Positions 7,852 to 15,785 of a stretch of 54,670 bases of DNA are shown here, piece by piece (positions within the stretch are counted from its first letter, which is position 1; every line of letters begins with the position of its first letter). Origin of the DNA: Gammaproteobacteria bacterium (lineage in GTDB: Bacteria; Pseudomonadota; Gammaproteobacteria; Xanthomonadales; SZUA-36); contig JAJRUM010000046.1 of the NCBI GenBank assembly GCA_024277815.1, forward strand, positions 1 through 54,670, in the 5' to 3' direction. The notes under the pieces are model-generated. The model was not told the origin of the DNA and ran no database searches. It saw only the letters and a program-made list of their open reading frames with translations. Made by a program: the position numbers and the translations under genes.

Positions 7852-9897
7852 CTACAGACTGCCGGAATTCAGTACCTCGACCAGGCGTGGATCCCAGCCA
7901 TTTTCCCTGGCCAGACCCTGGACGAACTTTTTAACACAGTTGTGGTAGTCCTGGTTGTTGCTGTTCAGTGCGTCATTAGCCACTTTTGCTTTGTCGTAAC
8001 GTGCCTTTTTCTCACGTTTCTGGTTACGCTCTTTTTGAGTTTGCCTAAGTCGTTGCTTTAGGCCTTTTAAATAGTCATCCAAGACGGTCATATCGTCTTT
8101 TGTGTAGCGTCCGCTGAAGTAACGAACTTCGTTATCTTCATACTCACTGATCCGTTTCTTATCCTGGTAGTACAATTTGAAATACTTCGCAACCCGCGCA
8201 CGTTCTTCCCTACTACGTACTGAATTTCTCGCCACTTTTCTGTTCATGTTTTGAAGCTCTTTATACGCGTCAAGCATGTTTGCATAGTTGTCTTCTGCAT
8301 CGCTTACATTCCTGGCGCTATACCCACGACTTGCATCACGGAAATCACGCCGGATACGTGCTTCATCGGACAGGCTCATGCGCTTGTCCTGGCAGGCATC
8401 ATGTGCGCGGTATTTAGCATCTTCAATGGCTTGAATCTCGCCATATTCCTCGCCACTCAGGTCAAAGCTGGGGCACTCCCTGGCAATCCGGCCCGCCAAG
8501 TCGTTCATTTTGTTCTCAAGCCTCTTCTTCTCAGCTGCCGCTCGCTCCCGGGCGGTCTTGGTTTTGACATAAGGCTCGGGAATGCCTGCCTTTCTCGCCT
8601 GCAAGTTGCGTTCATTGACAACCTTCTCGATGCGTTCTGCCGAGTCAGCTATTTGTCCGATTGCCTGACCATACAGATCCAGGAAAACGCCAAGGCCCGG
8701 AATGGCCTTGATTAGCGGCCCCAGTTTTTCTTGTACCGCACCAAAATAATCTTTAAATGCACGCAATTGAGTTGATGCGTTGCCGTCGGCAACCTCGAAC
8801 AATTCGCCCAATTTCTTGATGTTACTATTCATGTCAGCGATGGCTGTGGCCACTTTCTTCATCGTCTTGGCATTTTGCTCCAGGCCCTTCTGCACTTTTG
8901 ACAAGGGATCGCCAAGGCCTGTTGATTTCATCAATCTTTCATGCTCCTCACCAAGGCGGGTCCTGATGTCATCAAGGGCCCCGGTAAGTGCTGAGGAAAG
9001 ACCATCTGTTTCCTCCATCAGCTCATCAAATTTTTCATTGACCGTCGTCAGCTCGGTTATTTCAGCAATGTTATCAGCTACAGCAGTTGAGCCTTTTGCA
9101 GTCAGTGACAAAGCATCTTCAATCTCGTCCATGGTACGGGTCACCAGTTCAATTTGATCCAACACTGGCATGGAGGAAACGTGGGCGATATAGTCAGTTT
9201 GTGCCTGCCGGAAATCCTCTTCCAACTGGTCACACTGTGAAGATCGCCAGAAAACCTTGAATGACTGTGGATTGGGCGCCCTCACGGTAAAAAGAGACAA
9301 CTGGTCGAATGGTGAGGAAAAATCAACCTCTTGTTCCGGTTGTGCCTGTAGCTCGGATACTGTCAACTGCTTGCTCCACCGTCGCAAACCAAGTTTTAAG
9401 GTTGCTTCATCCCGTGCCGCGCTGCTTTTAATGTCTCCCGGCGTTCCTGTAGAAAACTGTGGCATGGAAATGACGTCCTTGATTTGAATCAGGAACTGGC
9501 CGTTACCCTGGTCCGTGACCGTTGGTATGACTCGGCCACTCATAATTACGTGGATTGCAGGTCGGCCCTCCGTGCCCTCTTCTGCGGTTCCCTTTTCACG
9601 GGTCGCCGAACTTGTCGTCCCCGCGTTCTCAATTTTCAGAGTTACACAATTCATGGCCCCCAACAGGCCACCACCGCTGCATTCCACTTCACCGTTACTG
9701 CTTGGTGCTGAGGGCTTTTGAGATTCGATTGCATCTTTATCGTATGTCAGTTGCACCGACAGGGGTCCTGATACAAGCACTTTGCCTTCCGGTTCTGTGG
9801 CATGGGCTTGAGGCCATGCAAGAAGAGACAGCAAGGTGCCTGAAGCCAGCGCAATGACAGCAAGGTGATTGTGACCGATAAGTTGATGTGAGAACAT
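7852..9897 (-). CDS. Exported 681-residue protein, helical/coiled-coil, function unknown
   Basis: I do not recognise a named family. The N-terminus has a signal peptide (hydrophobic AVIALASGTLLSLLAW, then a PQAHATEP cleavage region). Residues about 40-220 look beta-rich, with a Cys pair (VECSGGGLLGAMNC) and phrases such as RPAIHVIMSGRVIP. From about 230 to 430 the sequence is strongly helical with heptad-like patterns (VNEKFDELMEET, MKKVATAIADMNSNIKKL) and contains one apolar stretch, LGPLIKAIPGLGVFLDLYG. The last 230 residues are highly charged and Arg/Lys/Glu-rich. The gene follows a second small exported-protein gene by 25 bases, and both diverge from a CsgG-domain gene. Helix bundles with one apolar hairpin occur in pore-forming toxins, but I have no positive evidence for that. 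Confidence 0.8.
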   Translation of the reverse strand: MFSHQLIGHNHLAVIALASGTLLSLLAWPQAHATEPEGKVLVSGPLSVQLTYDKDAIESQKPSAPSSNGEVECSGGGLLGAMNCVTLKIENAGTTSSATREKGTAEEGTEGRPAIHVIMSGRVIPTVTDQGNGQFLIQIKDVISMPQFSTGTPGDIKSSAARDEATLKLGLRRWSKQLTVSELQAQPEQEVDFSSPFDQLSLFTVRAPNPQSFKVFWRSSQCDQLEEDFRQAQTDYIAHVSSMPVLDQIELVTRTMDEIEDALSLTAKGSTAVADNIAEITELTTVNEKFDELMEETDGLSSALTGALDDIRTRLGEEHERLMKSTGLGDPLSKVQKGLEQNAKTMKKVATAIADMNSNIKKLGELFEVADGNASTQLRAFKDYFGAVQEKLGPLIKAIPGLGVFLDLYGQAIGQIADSAERIEKVVNERNLQARKAGIPEPYVKTKTARERAAAEKKRLENKMNDLAGRIARECPSFDLSGEEYGEIQAIEDAKYRAHDACQDKRMSLSDEARIRRDFRDASRGYSARNVSDAEDNYANMLDAYKELQNMNRKVARNSVRSREERARVAKYFKLYYQDKKRISEYEDNEVRYFSGRYTKDDMTVLDDYLKGLKQRLRQTQKERNQKREKKARYDKAKVANDALNSNNQDYHNCVKKFVQGLARENGWDPRLVEVLNSGSL

Positions 9898-9922
9898 AAA
9901 TTATGCTGCTGTGCATACCAGC

Positions 9923-10294
9923 TTAGTTGATAATGATGCGCTCTGTATTCAACAATTGCTGCCGCTTTACTGCCTGCCAGGCTCGTACTTCTTCCCGGAT
10001 TAATTTCACTTCCTCAGGAGAAATAATGAAAACACTGGCTGGACTCTCGCTGTCTTCGGTTTTGGTCAGGAGTTGTGCTGCCCGCTCACCACCAGGGCAT
10101 TGATAGGGATTGATGCGGAAGATTTCGGTGATCTTGACTAACCCCATGCCGATTTGCCCATTACAGTCAGTGGTTTCAAAACTGATCACATAATCATCGA
10201 TAGAATCAGCATTGGCTTGCTCCGGGAAAATTCCGGGGAAAAAAGGGATCAACACGCACAGAAGGTAACTTAAAGGCCGTCTGAAACTACACAT
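9923..10294 (-). CDS. Small exported protein, function unknown
   Basis: 123 residues from the ATG at 10294 (MCSFRRPLS), preferred because GGAG lies seven bases upstream; an earlier start at 10321 adds nine residues. A signal peptide is clear: basic start, apolar SYLLCVLIPFFPGIF, then a region ending QANA. The mature part has two Cys (TTDCNGQIG and NPYQCPGG) that may form a disulfide, and a helical C-terminus (EEVKLIREEVRAWQAVKRQ). No family is recognised. It is the first gene of a two-gene unit with the 681-residue exported protein. Confidence 0.7.
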   Translation of the reverse strand: MCSFRRPLSYLLCVLIPFFPGIFPEQANADSIDDYVISFETTDCNGQIGMGLVKITEIFRINPYQCPGGERAAQLLTKTEDSESPASVFIISPEEVKLIREEVRAWQAVKRQQLLNTERIIIN

Positions 10295-10661
10295 GCGTAC
10301 ACTCCGAAGTGGTAACACCACCCATTGTCATCGTAAATTTATTCTATACCCTGCTCGAGGAAAGCGAAAGTTAACCCATTTTCCTATCTGCATTTGCCAG
10401 AGGTTAGCCCTGTTAGACACGGGTTCATTTCGTCACCAGGTGGCGGTGGCACGAGATTGCCCCTCTTCCAGGCTCCAAAGCAATTCAGGCACTTGGAAAA
10501 ACAGACATTCCTGAGTAGATAGCAAACCTGAATTTGCTTTTGTCCTGTAATATCCTGATAATGATTATAAACTTAATTAAGGGTTTAAGGGCTGAAGTAT
10601 TGACTTTTCAGCAGCCATTTCCAGTACTTCAAACTTTGAGTCAAACTGGGAGAGCAGCACA
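10295..10661 (+). promoter_or_regulatory. Intergenic region between divergent exported-protein genes, with candidate promoter
   Basis: The 367 bases separate the minus-strand small exported protein from the plus-strand CsgG-domain gene and hold no convincing ORF. For the plus strand, TTGCTT (10534-10539) and GATAAT (10557-10562) are separated by 17 bases, a good sigma-70 match, giving a leader of roughly 90 bases. For the minus strand, ATTCTA at 10341-10346 is a possible -10 (TAGAAT) with a weak -35. Nothing else is recognised here. Confidence 0.4.
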
Positions 10662-11606
10662 ATGCATAGTGTTAACCTACCAACTCAAATGACGAGAGTC
10701 GCCATCCTTATTTTTATTATGTTGTTTATTGCGCCGCTTTCGGGGCAAGCTGCTGGCTTAAAGAAAATAGTGGCAGTGCAGGATTTTATCGATAAATCCG
10801 GGCAATCCCAATGGACCACTGGACAAAGTTTTGACCTGGGTACGGCAATGGCAGAACAACTTACCGACGCACTCGTGCAAAGCGGCCAGTTCGTGGTTCT
10901 GGAACGGATAGAACTCGGCTCTGTTATGGGTGAACAGGATATGGCCGTTAGTGGGCGATTCCAACAATCTCAATCGGCGCGTATGGGCAAGCTGACCAGC
11001 GCTCAAGTACTTGTGCAGGGCGTGGTGACCGAGCTTGAGGTTAAGGCCAGCCAAGGTAGCTCAAGGATCAGTTTTTCAGGCATCAGTTTCGGAAAGGAAA
11101 AACAGGAGGTACATCTTGGCCTGATCATTCGCTTGATTGATTCTACAACCGGTGAAGTTATTGATTCGCAGCGGGTTGAAGGGATGGCGGAGTACACCGG
11201 AACAAGTATGGGGCTTAGCGCCAGCGGACTTAACCTGGGGACAGATAATCAGTCAGCCACCCCGTTCGGGAAGGCCATCCAGTTGGCGGTAGATGATGCA
11301 GTAGAATTTATTGCTGAGCGGTTGCGTAATGTTCCTTTCCAGGGCAGGGTGATCAAGGTTGATGGCGATACTGTTTTTCTCAGCGCAGGTTTGAATCACA
11401 GCGTCAGCAGTGGTGACGTGTTCCGTGTCTATTCTGTCGGCGAAGAGTTGGTCGATCCGATGACCGGTGAATTGCTGGGTAGTGATGAGGAACTGATTGG
11501 GCGCGCTACTGTATTCAATGTGAAGGAAAAATACTCAAAAGCCAAATTGAACAGCACGAGCCAGGCTAAGGTGGGCGATACAATCCGCGACGAATTTGAG
11601 CAATAG
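10662..11606 (+). CDS. CsgG/HfaB-family exported protein with FlgT-like C-terminal domain
   Basis: 314 residues. An uncleaved or cleavable N-terminal signal (VAILIFIMLFIAPLSGQAAG) is followed by a CsgG-type domain: KKIVAVQDFIDKSGQSQW, then LGTAMAEQLTDALVQSGQFVVLER, then ARMGKLTSAQVLVQGVVTE, and a strand pair ending VIDSQRVEG. The C-terminal 90 residues (GRVIKVDGDTVFLSAG, SGDVFRVYSVGEE, GRATVFNVKEKYSKAKL) resemble the C-terminal domain of FlgT-like proteins. CsgG itself is an outer-membrane lipoprotein pore for curli export, but this protein lacks a lipobox Cys, so it is probably a soluble periplasmic or peripheral relative, not a true curli secretion channel. No csgA, csgB, csgE or csgF gene is nearby. 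It diverges from two unknown exported-protein genes. Confidence 0.85.
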   Translation: MHSVNLPTQMTRVAILIFIMLFIAPLSGQAAGLKKIVAVQDFIDKSGQSQWTTGQSFDLGTAMAEQLTDALVQSGQFVVLERIELGSVMGEQDMAVSGRFQQSQSARMGKLTSAQVLVQGVVTELEVKASQGSSRISFSGISFGKEKQEVHLGLIIRLIDSTTGEVIDSQRVEGMAEYTGTSMGLSASGLNLGTDNQSATPFGKAIQLAVDDAVEFIAERLRNVPFQGRVIKVDGDTVFLSAGLNHSVSSGDVFRVYSVGEELVDPMTGELLGSDEELIGRATVFNVKEKYSKAKLNSTSQAKVGDTIRDEFEQ

Positions 11607-11671
11607 CCAAATACCGGCCAATAGAATTCAAAAAGTGTAAACCATGTGTCCGGTATGGACCTTCTTGAAAG

Positions 11672-11747
11672 TGGTGCCGACAAGAGGATTCGAACCTCTG
11701 ACCTACGCATTACGAATGCGCCGCTCTACCAACTGAGCTATGTCGGC
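11672..11747 (-). tRNA. tRNA-Thr (anticodon CGU)
   Basis: On the minus strand the acceptor arm GCCGACA pairs with TGTCGGC, the D arm is GCTC-AGTTGGTA-GAGC, the anticodon stem GCGCA/TGCGT encloses TTCGTAA with anticodon CGT, and the T arm is AGAGG-TTCGAAT-CCTCT. The 3' CCA is encoded (11674-11672). Anticodon CGU reads ACG, threonine. It stands alone between the CsgG-domain gene and pilV. Confidence 0.97.
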
Positions 11748-11921
11748 TCCGAAGGGCGGCAAGTATATGCAAATCAGCACGCTACGACAATAGCCTGACG
11801 GCATAACTTTCCCCTACAAAATCTTCAGCTTTCCCTGACGGATCAGCGCGGCGCTCTGCTCTGGCGCTGCGTATGCACAGCACAGAGAATGGTGGCCTGC
11901 TTTTATTTGGGGGGACAGACC

Positions 11922-12443
11922 GTGTTTGAATCAGGTGCTAACAGGCTGCGCAAGCCACCCGGTCGCGGCGCTGGTTTCAGCCTGCTGGAGGTGCTGGTAG
12001 CGAGCACGGTATTTTCACTTGGCCTGGCCGGGCTGGCAGCCCTGCTATTGAACAGCATCAGTACCTCGGCAGAGGCCAGACGGGAAAGCCTTGCGACCGT
12101 GGCGGCCGTCAGCCTGGCCGAGCAGATTCGCCTGAATCCATCCGCCCTTGATCGCTACCTCAACCCTGCTGATACCATCATCGCCATTTGCATGGGGGGC
12201 GATACCTGCTCGCCACAACAACAGGCAGACTATGATTTCAGACTCTGGTCACTTGAGCTGGCAGACACCATCAACAGCGCCAGCGGACTGGTCTGTCAGG
12301 ACTCCACCCCTGCAGACGGGATAAACGGCGATGCTCGCTGCGACGGTACGGGGCCGCTGGTGATTAAAATATTCTGGAACGGACCCGACAAAGATACCCA
12401 CCCCGGCGGTAACCCGCACCGATTCACACTGGGATTGTCCTGA
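11922..12443 (+). CDS. pilV: Type IV pilus minor pilin / modification protein PilV
   Basis: 173 residues from a GTG at 11922 that is preceded by GGGGGGA at six bases; an ATG at 11889 would add 11 residues but has no clear ribosome-binding site. A type III (prepilin) signal is present: GAG^FSLLEVLVAS with Glu at +5, followed by an apolar helix. The mature part, with EARRESLATVAAVSLAEQIRLNP, is typical of PilV. Minor pilins prime pilus assembly at the inner membrane and sit at the tip. First gene of a four-gene unit; pilW begins one base after its stop. Confidence 0.9.
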   Translation: MFESGANRLRKPPGRGAGFSLLEVLVASTVFSLGLAGLAALLLNSISTSAEARRESLATVAAVSLAEQIRLNPSALDRYLNPADTIIAICMGGDTCSPQQQADYDFRLWSLELADTINSASGLVCQDSTPADGINGDARCDGTGPLVIKIFWNGPDKDTHPGGNPHRFTLGLS

Positions 12444-12444
12444 C

Positions 12445-13197
12445 ATGCCTGCTGCAGGGCAACAAGAAGGTTTCTCACTACTGGAAATCATGATCGGGAT
12501 GTTCCTCTCCAGCCTGCTCATCGCCGGCATTGTGCAGTTGTTGGTCGCCAGCGCATCAGCCTACCGCCTGCAGCTCAGTATGGGCCAGCTGGAAGAATCC
12601 GGCCGCTATGCCCGCGATGTTCTGGCTACCCACATTACCCAGGCCGGGTTCCGGCCAGAGCCCTGGGACAAGCTGCAGGAAATTCCTGCCCTCACAGATG
12701 AAACACTTAACGGGGGCTCATTCAGAGGTGATCAGCTAGGTCTGCAACGCTGGTCCAGCCGCAATTGTTTCGGGACTGAAAACCCGGCCACAGATGGCCA
12801 TGGCAAACCATTATTCTATTTGCTCCAGACCCGCTTCCGGGTGAACAGGGCCAACAACTTGACCATTACCTGTCGTTACGGGCCTGGCAGCACCCGGTTG
12901 AAGACCCAGATAAATAATTTCGGCCTGGTTGAGAATGTCGAGTCGATGCAGCTTCTGTTTGCTGAAGACCGTGATGGTAATGAGATTGCAGATGGCTGGG
13001 TCACCGGCCAGGCATGGCAGCAGGAACAAAACATAAGGGCCATCAAGGTGGCGCTGCTAATTGCAAGCAGCCGGCCTTTTGCACAGGCGACCAACAGGCC
13101 GTTTATGTTGCTGGATGAAAACGTCAGTCCGGCGGCAGATGGCCGGCTACGCCGTGTCAGCCTGCTCACTTCCGCCATTCGCGGACGGCTGAAATGA
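12445..13197 (+). CDS. pilW: Type IV pilus minor pilin PilW
   Basis: 250 residues. A short leader ends at QEG^FSLLEIMIGMFLSSLL, the prepilin peptidase site and N-terminal helix with Glu at +5. The mature region begins with QLEESGRYARDVLATHITQAGFR, the block that characterises PilW, and continues with a large C-terminal domain containing Cys residues (SSRNCFG, ITCRYGPG) that may form a disulfide. The C-terminal end SSRPFAQATNRPF and RRVSLLTSAIRGR matches PilW. It starts right after pilV and overlaps pilX by four bases. Confidence 0.92.
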   Translation: MPAAGQQEGFSLLEIMIGMFLSSLLIAGIVQLLVASASAYRLQLSMGQLEESGRYARDVLATHITQAGFRPEPWDKLQEIPALTDETLNGGSFRGDQLGLQRWSSRNCFGTENPATDGHGKPLFYLLQTRFRVNRANNLTITCRYGPGSTRLKTQINNFGLVENVESMQLLFAEDRDGNEIADGWVTGQAWQQEQNIRAIKVALLIASSRPFAQATNRPFMLLDENVSPAADGRLRRVSLLTSAIRGRLK

Positions 13198-13814
13198 CTA
13201 CGATCCCGGCCACGATAAAACCCCAGGCGGGTATGGCTATGCTATTTTGCATGCTGTTTCTGACTGCGCTGACCCTGCTTGGGTTGTCTGCTTCAGCTGA
13301 TGCTGTTCTGCAGAACCAGCTGGCCGCAAACCTGCAGGAAACCGAGCGTGCGAAGCAATCAGCTCTGGCCACGCTGTCGTGGGTGGAAGACTGGCTGTTC
13401 ACCCTGCAAGGCAGCGCCCCACCCGTATGCACATCACCCTGCAAAGGCCTGAAGTTCCACCAGCCCGGTGATTTGCTGTTACAGCCGGCACTGGCAGACC
13501 TTGCCTGGTGGCAGGCTCAGGGCTACGAGGCCGGCATTGACCCGCTCACCGGCGACCGGCTGGAAACCCTGGCTGCGAGCAGCATCGACCCGCCGATGTG
13601 GGTAATTGAAGTGGTTCAGGAAAAGCCACTGGCCGGTGAAGATACCGGGGAAGATCCATTATCCACACAGGTCTGGTACCGCATAGTTGCCCGTGGCAGC
13701 GGGCACACCAGCAGCACACTGTCGGTGGTGGAAAGTGTCGTCACCAGGATCTGGCCAGCTGATGAGGAAGTCCCAAAGGCCAACCAGGGGCGAGTGACCT
13801 GGCGGCAACTGTAG
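13194..13814 (+). CDS. pilX: Type IV pilus assembly protein PilX
   Basis: 206 residues. The N-terminus KPQAGMAMLFCMLFLTALTLLG matches the PilX pattern (short leader, then a GMA start to the apolar helix) rather than the canonical G/FxxxE, as usual for PilX. The following NQLAANLQETERAKQSALATLSWVEDWL is the helical continuation seen in PilX-type minor pilins. One Cys pair (PPVCTSPCKG) lies near residue 80. It overlaps pilW by four bases and its TAG stop overlaps the GTG start of pilE. Confidence 0.88.
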   Translation: MTTIPATIKPQAGMAMLFCMLFLTALTLLGLSASADAVLQNQLAANLQETERAKQSALATLSWVEDWLFTLQGSAPPVCTSPCKGLKFHQPGDLLLQPALADLAWWQAQGYEAGIDPLTGDRLETLAASSIDPPMWVIEVVQEKPLAGEDTGEDPLSTQVWYRIVARGSGHTSSTLSVVESVVTRIWPADEEVPKANQGRVTWRQL

Positions 13815-14275
13815 TGGCTTTCCTGCAACGCAGACTGCCGGCGCAAGGCACGAAATGCAGCGTAACAACCCGTCACAGCCGCATTTTGGGTGTAACCTTG
13901 ATTGAGCTGCTGATCGTGGTCGCCGTGATGGGAATACTGCTGGCAATCGCCATTCCAGGCTACGGCAGTTACATGCTGCGGGTACACCGCACAGAAGCCA
14001 TTCGCATGCTGTTGCAGGCCTCAATGTGCCAGCAACAGGTTTATGCCGGGCATGGCAATTATGATACCAGCCGCTGCCATCCGGTCTCGGAGTACCAACG
14101 CTACAGGATCACCTACACCTCACCCGATACACAGGCACGCAGCTATGTCGCAATAGCAACGCCGCAGGGCGTGCAGCGCAATGATTCCTGTGGTGTGTTG
14201 TCCCTCGACCAGAATGGCAACAAGGCCATCAGCGTGAAGGACAGAAGCGTGACGAAATGCTGGAGTGGCCGCTAG
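13814..14275 (+). CDS. pilE: Type IV pilus minor pilin PilE
   Basis: 153 residues from GTG at 13814, which shares a base with the pilX stop (TAGTG). The leader is long (about 26 residues) and the cleavage site reads G^[19 protein letters not shown]: valine instead of phenylalanine at +1, with Glu+5 kept. The next part, [21 protein letters not shown], is typical of PilE minor pilins. Two Cys pairs (MCQQQ / SRCHP and DSCGV / TKCWSG) suggest disulfides, the last forming the D-region loop. It ends by overlapping the convergent ispH by four bases. No pilY1, fimU or fimT lies beside it, which differs from the Pseudomonas cluster. Confidence 0.9.
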   Translation: MAFLQRRLPAQGTKCSVTTRHSRILGVTLIELLIVVAVMGILLAIAIPGYGSYMLRVHRTEAIRMLLQASMCQQQVYAGHGNYDTSRCHPVSEYQRYRITYTSPDTQARSYVAIATPQGVQRNDSCGVLSLDQNGNKAISVKDRSVTKCWSGR

Positions 14276-15225
14276 CCGACAGCCTTGATACGTAGTTCTT
14301 TAGGCAGTGCAAACTCCATGCTCTCTGCTACGCCATCAACTTCGGTGACGTTCGCCGCCCCACGCCGGCGCAATTCCTGAATGACACCGGCGACCAGGCT
14401 CTCCGGCGCAGAAGCACCTGCTGTCACACCAATATGTTTGGCTTCTGCCAACCACTCCGGCCTTATATCCTCTGCCCCATCAATCAGGTATGCCGCCACG
14501 CCACGCTTTTCGGCCAGTTCGCGTAAGCGCGTTGAATTGGAACTGTTGACCGAACCCACAACCAGCACCAAGTCCGCGTTGGCCGCCAATGCCTTAACGG
14601 CATCCTGGCGGTTTTGGGTGGCATAGCAAATATCATTGTGCTTCGGCCCTGAAATAGCAGGAAACCTGGCTTTTAAAGCCGCAATCACGCCCAGGGTATC
14701 GTCAACAGAAAGTGTGGTTTGCGTGACGTAAGCCACATCATCAGGGTAACCAACCTGCAGGGCATCAACTTCTGCAACAGACTCAACCAGGTAAATTTTG
14801 TTATCTCGGGGAGGGTGCTTGAACCACTGGCCGAGGGTACCCTCAACTTCGGGATGGCCCTTGTGGCCAATCAGAACAACATCCCGACCGGCCTTGCAGT
14901 GAATGGCAACTTCCATATGTACCTTGGTGACCAGTGGGCAGGTTGCGTCGAATACTTTCAGCCCGCGCTGTGAACCGGCCTCACGCACATCCTGTGAAAC
15001 GCCATGGGCGCTGAATATCACGGTGGCGTTGTCAGGCACGTAATCAAGCTCTTCGACAAATACTGCGCCAAGACGGGCTAACCGGTCCACTACGAAGCGG
15101 TTGTGCACCACCTCATGGCGAACATAGATGGGCGCACCAAATAATTCCAGCGCACGCTCGACTATTTCAATCGCCCGGTCTACGCCCGCACAAAAACCAC
15201 GCGGATTGGCAAGTTGGATATCCAT
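14272..15225 (-). CDS. ispH: 4-hydroxy-3-methylbut-2-enyl diphosphate reductase IspH
   Basis: 317 residues, normal for IspH (LytB), the last enzyme of the MEP isoprenoid pathway, which reduces HMBPP to IPP and DMAPP at a 4Fe-4S centre. The three cluster Cys are in [17 protein letters not shown] (about 13), [12 protein letters not shown] (about 97) and [13 protein letters not shown] (about 197). HEVVHN near 41 and the [10 protein letters not shown] block near 226 are also conserved. It follows lspA with a one-base overlap of stop and start, in the usual ileS-lspA-ispH order, though without the fkpB gene often found between the last two. Confidence 0.97.
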   Translation of the reverse strand: MDIQLANPRGFCAGVDRAIEIVERALELFGAPIYVRHEVVHNRFVVDRLARLGAVFVEELDYVPDNATVIFSAHGVSQDVREAGSQRGLKVFDATCPLVTKVHMEVAIHCKAGRDVVLIGHKGHPEVEGTLGQWFKHPPRDNKIYLVESVAEVDALQVGYPDDVAYVTQTTLSVDDTLGVIAALKARFPAISGPKHNDICYATQNRQDAVKALAANADLVLVVGSVNSSNSTRLRELAEKRGVAAYLIDGAEDIRPEWLAEAKHIGVTAGASAPESLVAGVIQELRRRGAANVTEVDGVAESMEFALPKELRIKAVG

Positions 15226-15785
15226 TAGCTGCTTTTTTCAGGCTGCTTTTTGGTGGCAAGAAAAAGCCCGTCAAGCAATAGCAGAATGACCCCACAGGTG
15301 ATGGCAGAGTCCGCCAGGTTAAATGCAGGCCAGTGCCAATCCCGCACATACACATCAATGAAATCAACAACATAACCATTTGTAATGCGATCAGCCAGGT
15401 TGCCGACTGCACCACCAATCACCAGGCTCAGTGCTGCACCGGTCAATTTCTCCCGGGCAGGCAAGCGCGCAAGCCATACCACCAGAACGATGGTCACCGC
15501 CGCAGCCAGGCCGGTAAACAACCAGCGTTGCCAGCCACCGGCATCACTGAGGAAACTGAAGGCTGCGCCATAGTTATGCGCCAGGGTCATGTTCAGCCAC
15601 GAGGTCAGCTCGACAGGCTGGTACAAAGTCAGCGCTTCTGTTGCTATCTGCTTGGTCCACAGGTCAAGGGCAACAATAACCGCCGATAACAACAACCAGG
15701 CCGGTGCTGCCTTGTTGAATTTCAGGGCCTTTGCCTGTTCTGCCCGGGCATTCAAATCAGGCAATCCTGCGCTCTTCCCCGCCAC
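15225..15785 (-). CDS. lspA: Lipoprotein signal peptidase LspA
   Basis: 186 residues. Inner-membrane aspartyl protease that removes signal peptides from diacylated prolipoproteins. Four apolar segments are visible. The conserved motifs are [11 protein letters not shown] (about 70), then [18 protein letters not shown] and [11 protein letters not shown], whose two Asp residues are the catalytic pair. The start overlaps the 3' end of ileS by 29 bases; the first 20 or so residues form an unusual hydrophilic extension and a later start is possible, though no better ATG is visible before the first membrane segment. Confidence 0.95.
   Translation of the reverse strand: MAGKSAGLPDLNARAEQAKALKFNKAAPAWLLLSAVIVALDLWTKQIATEALTLYQPVELTSWLNMTLAHNYGAAFSFLSDAGGWQRWLFTGLAAAVTIVLVVWLARLPAREKLTGAALSLVIGGAVGNLADRITNGYVVDFIDVYVRDWHWPAFNLADSAITCGVILLLLDGLFLATKKQPEKSS

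Noticed and set aside
10662..11606. Curli secretion channel CsgG
   Set aside because: The protein has no lipobox Cys and no csgA, B, E or F neighbours; it is kept only as a CsgG-domain protein.
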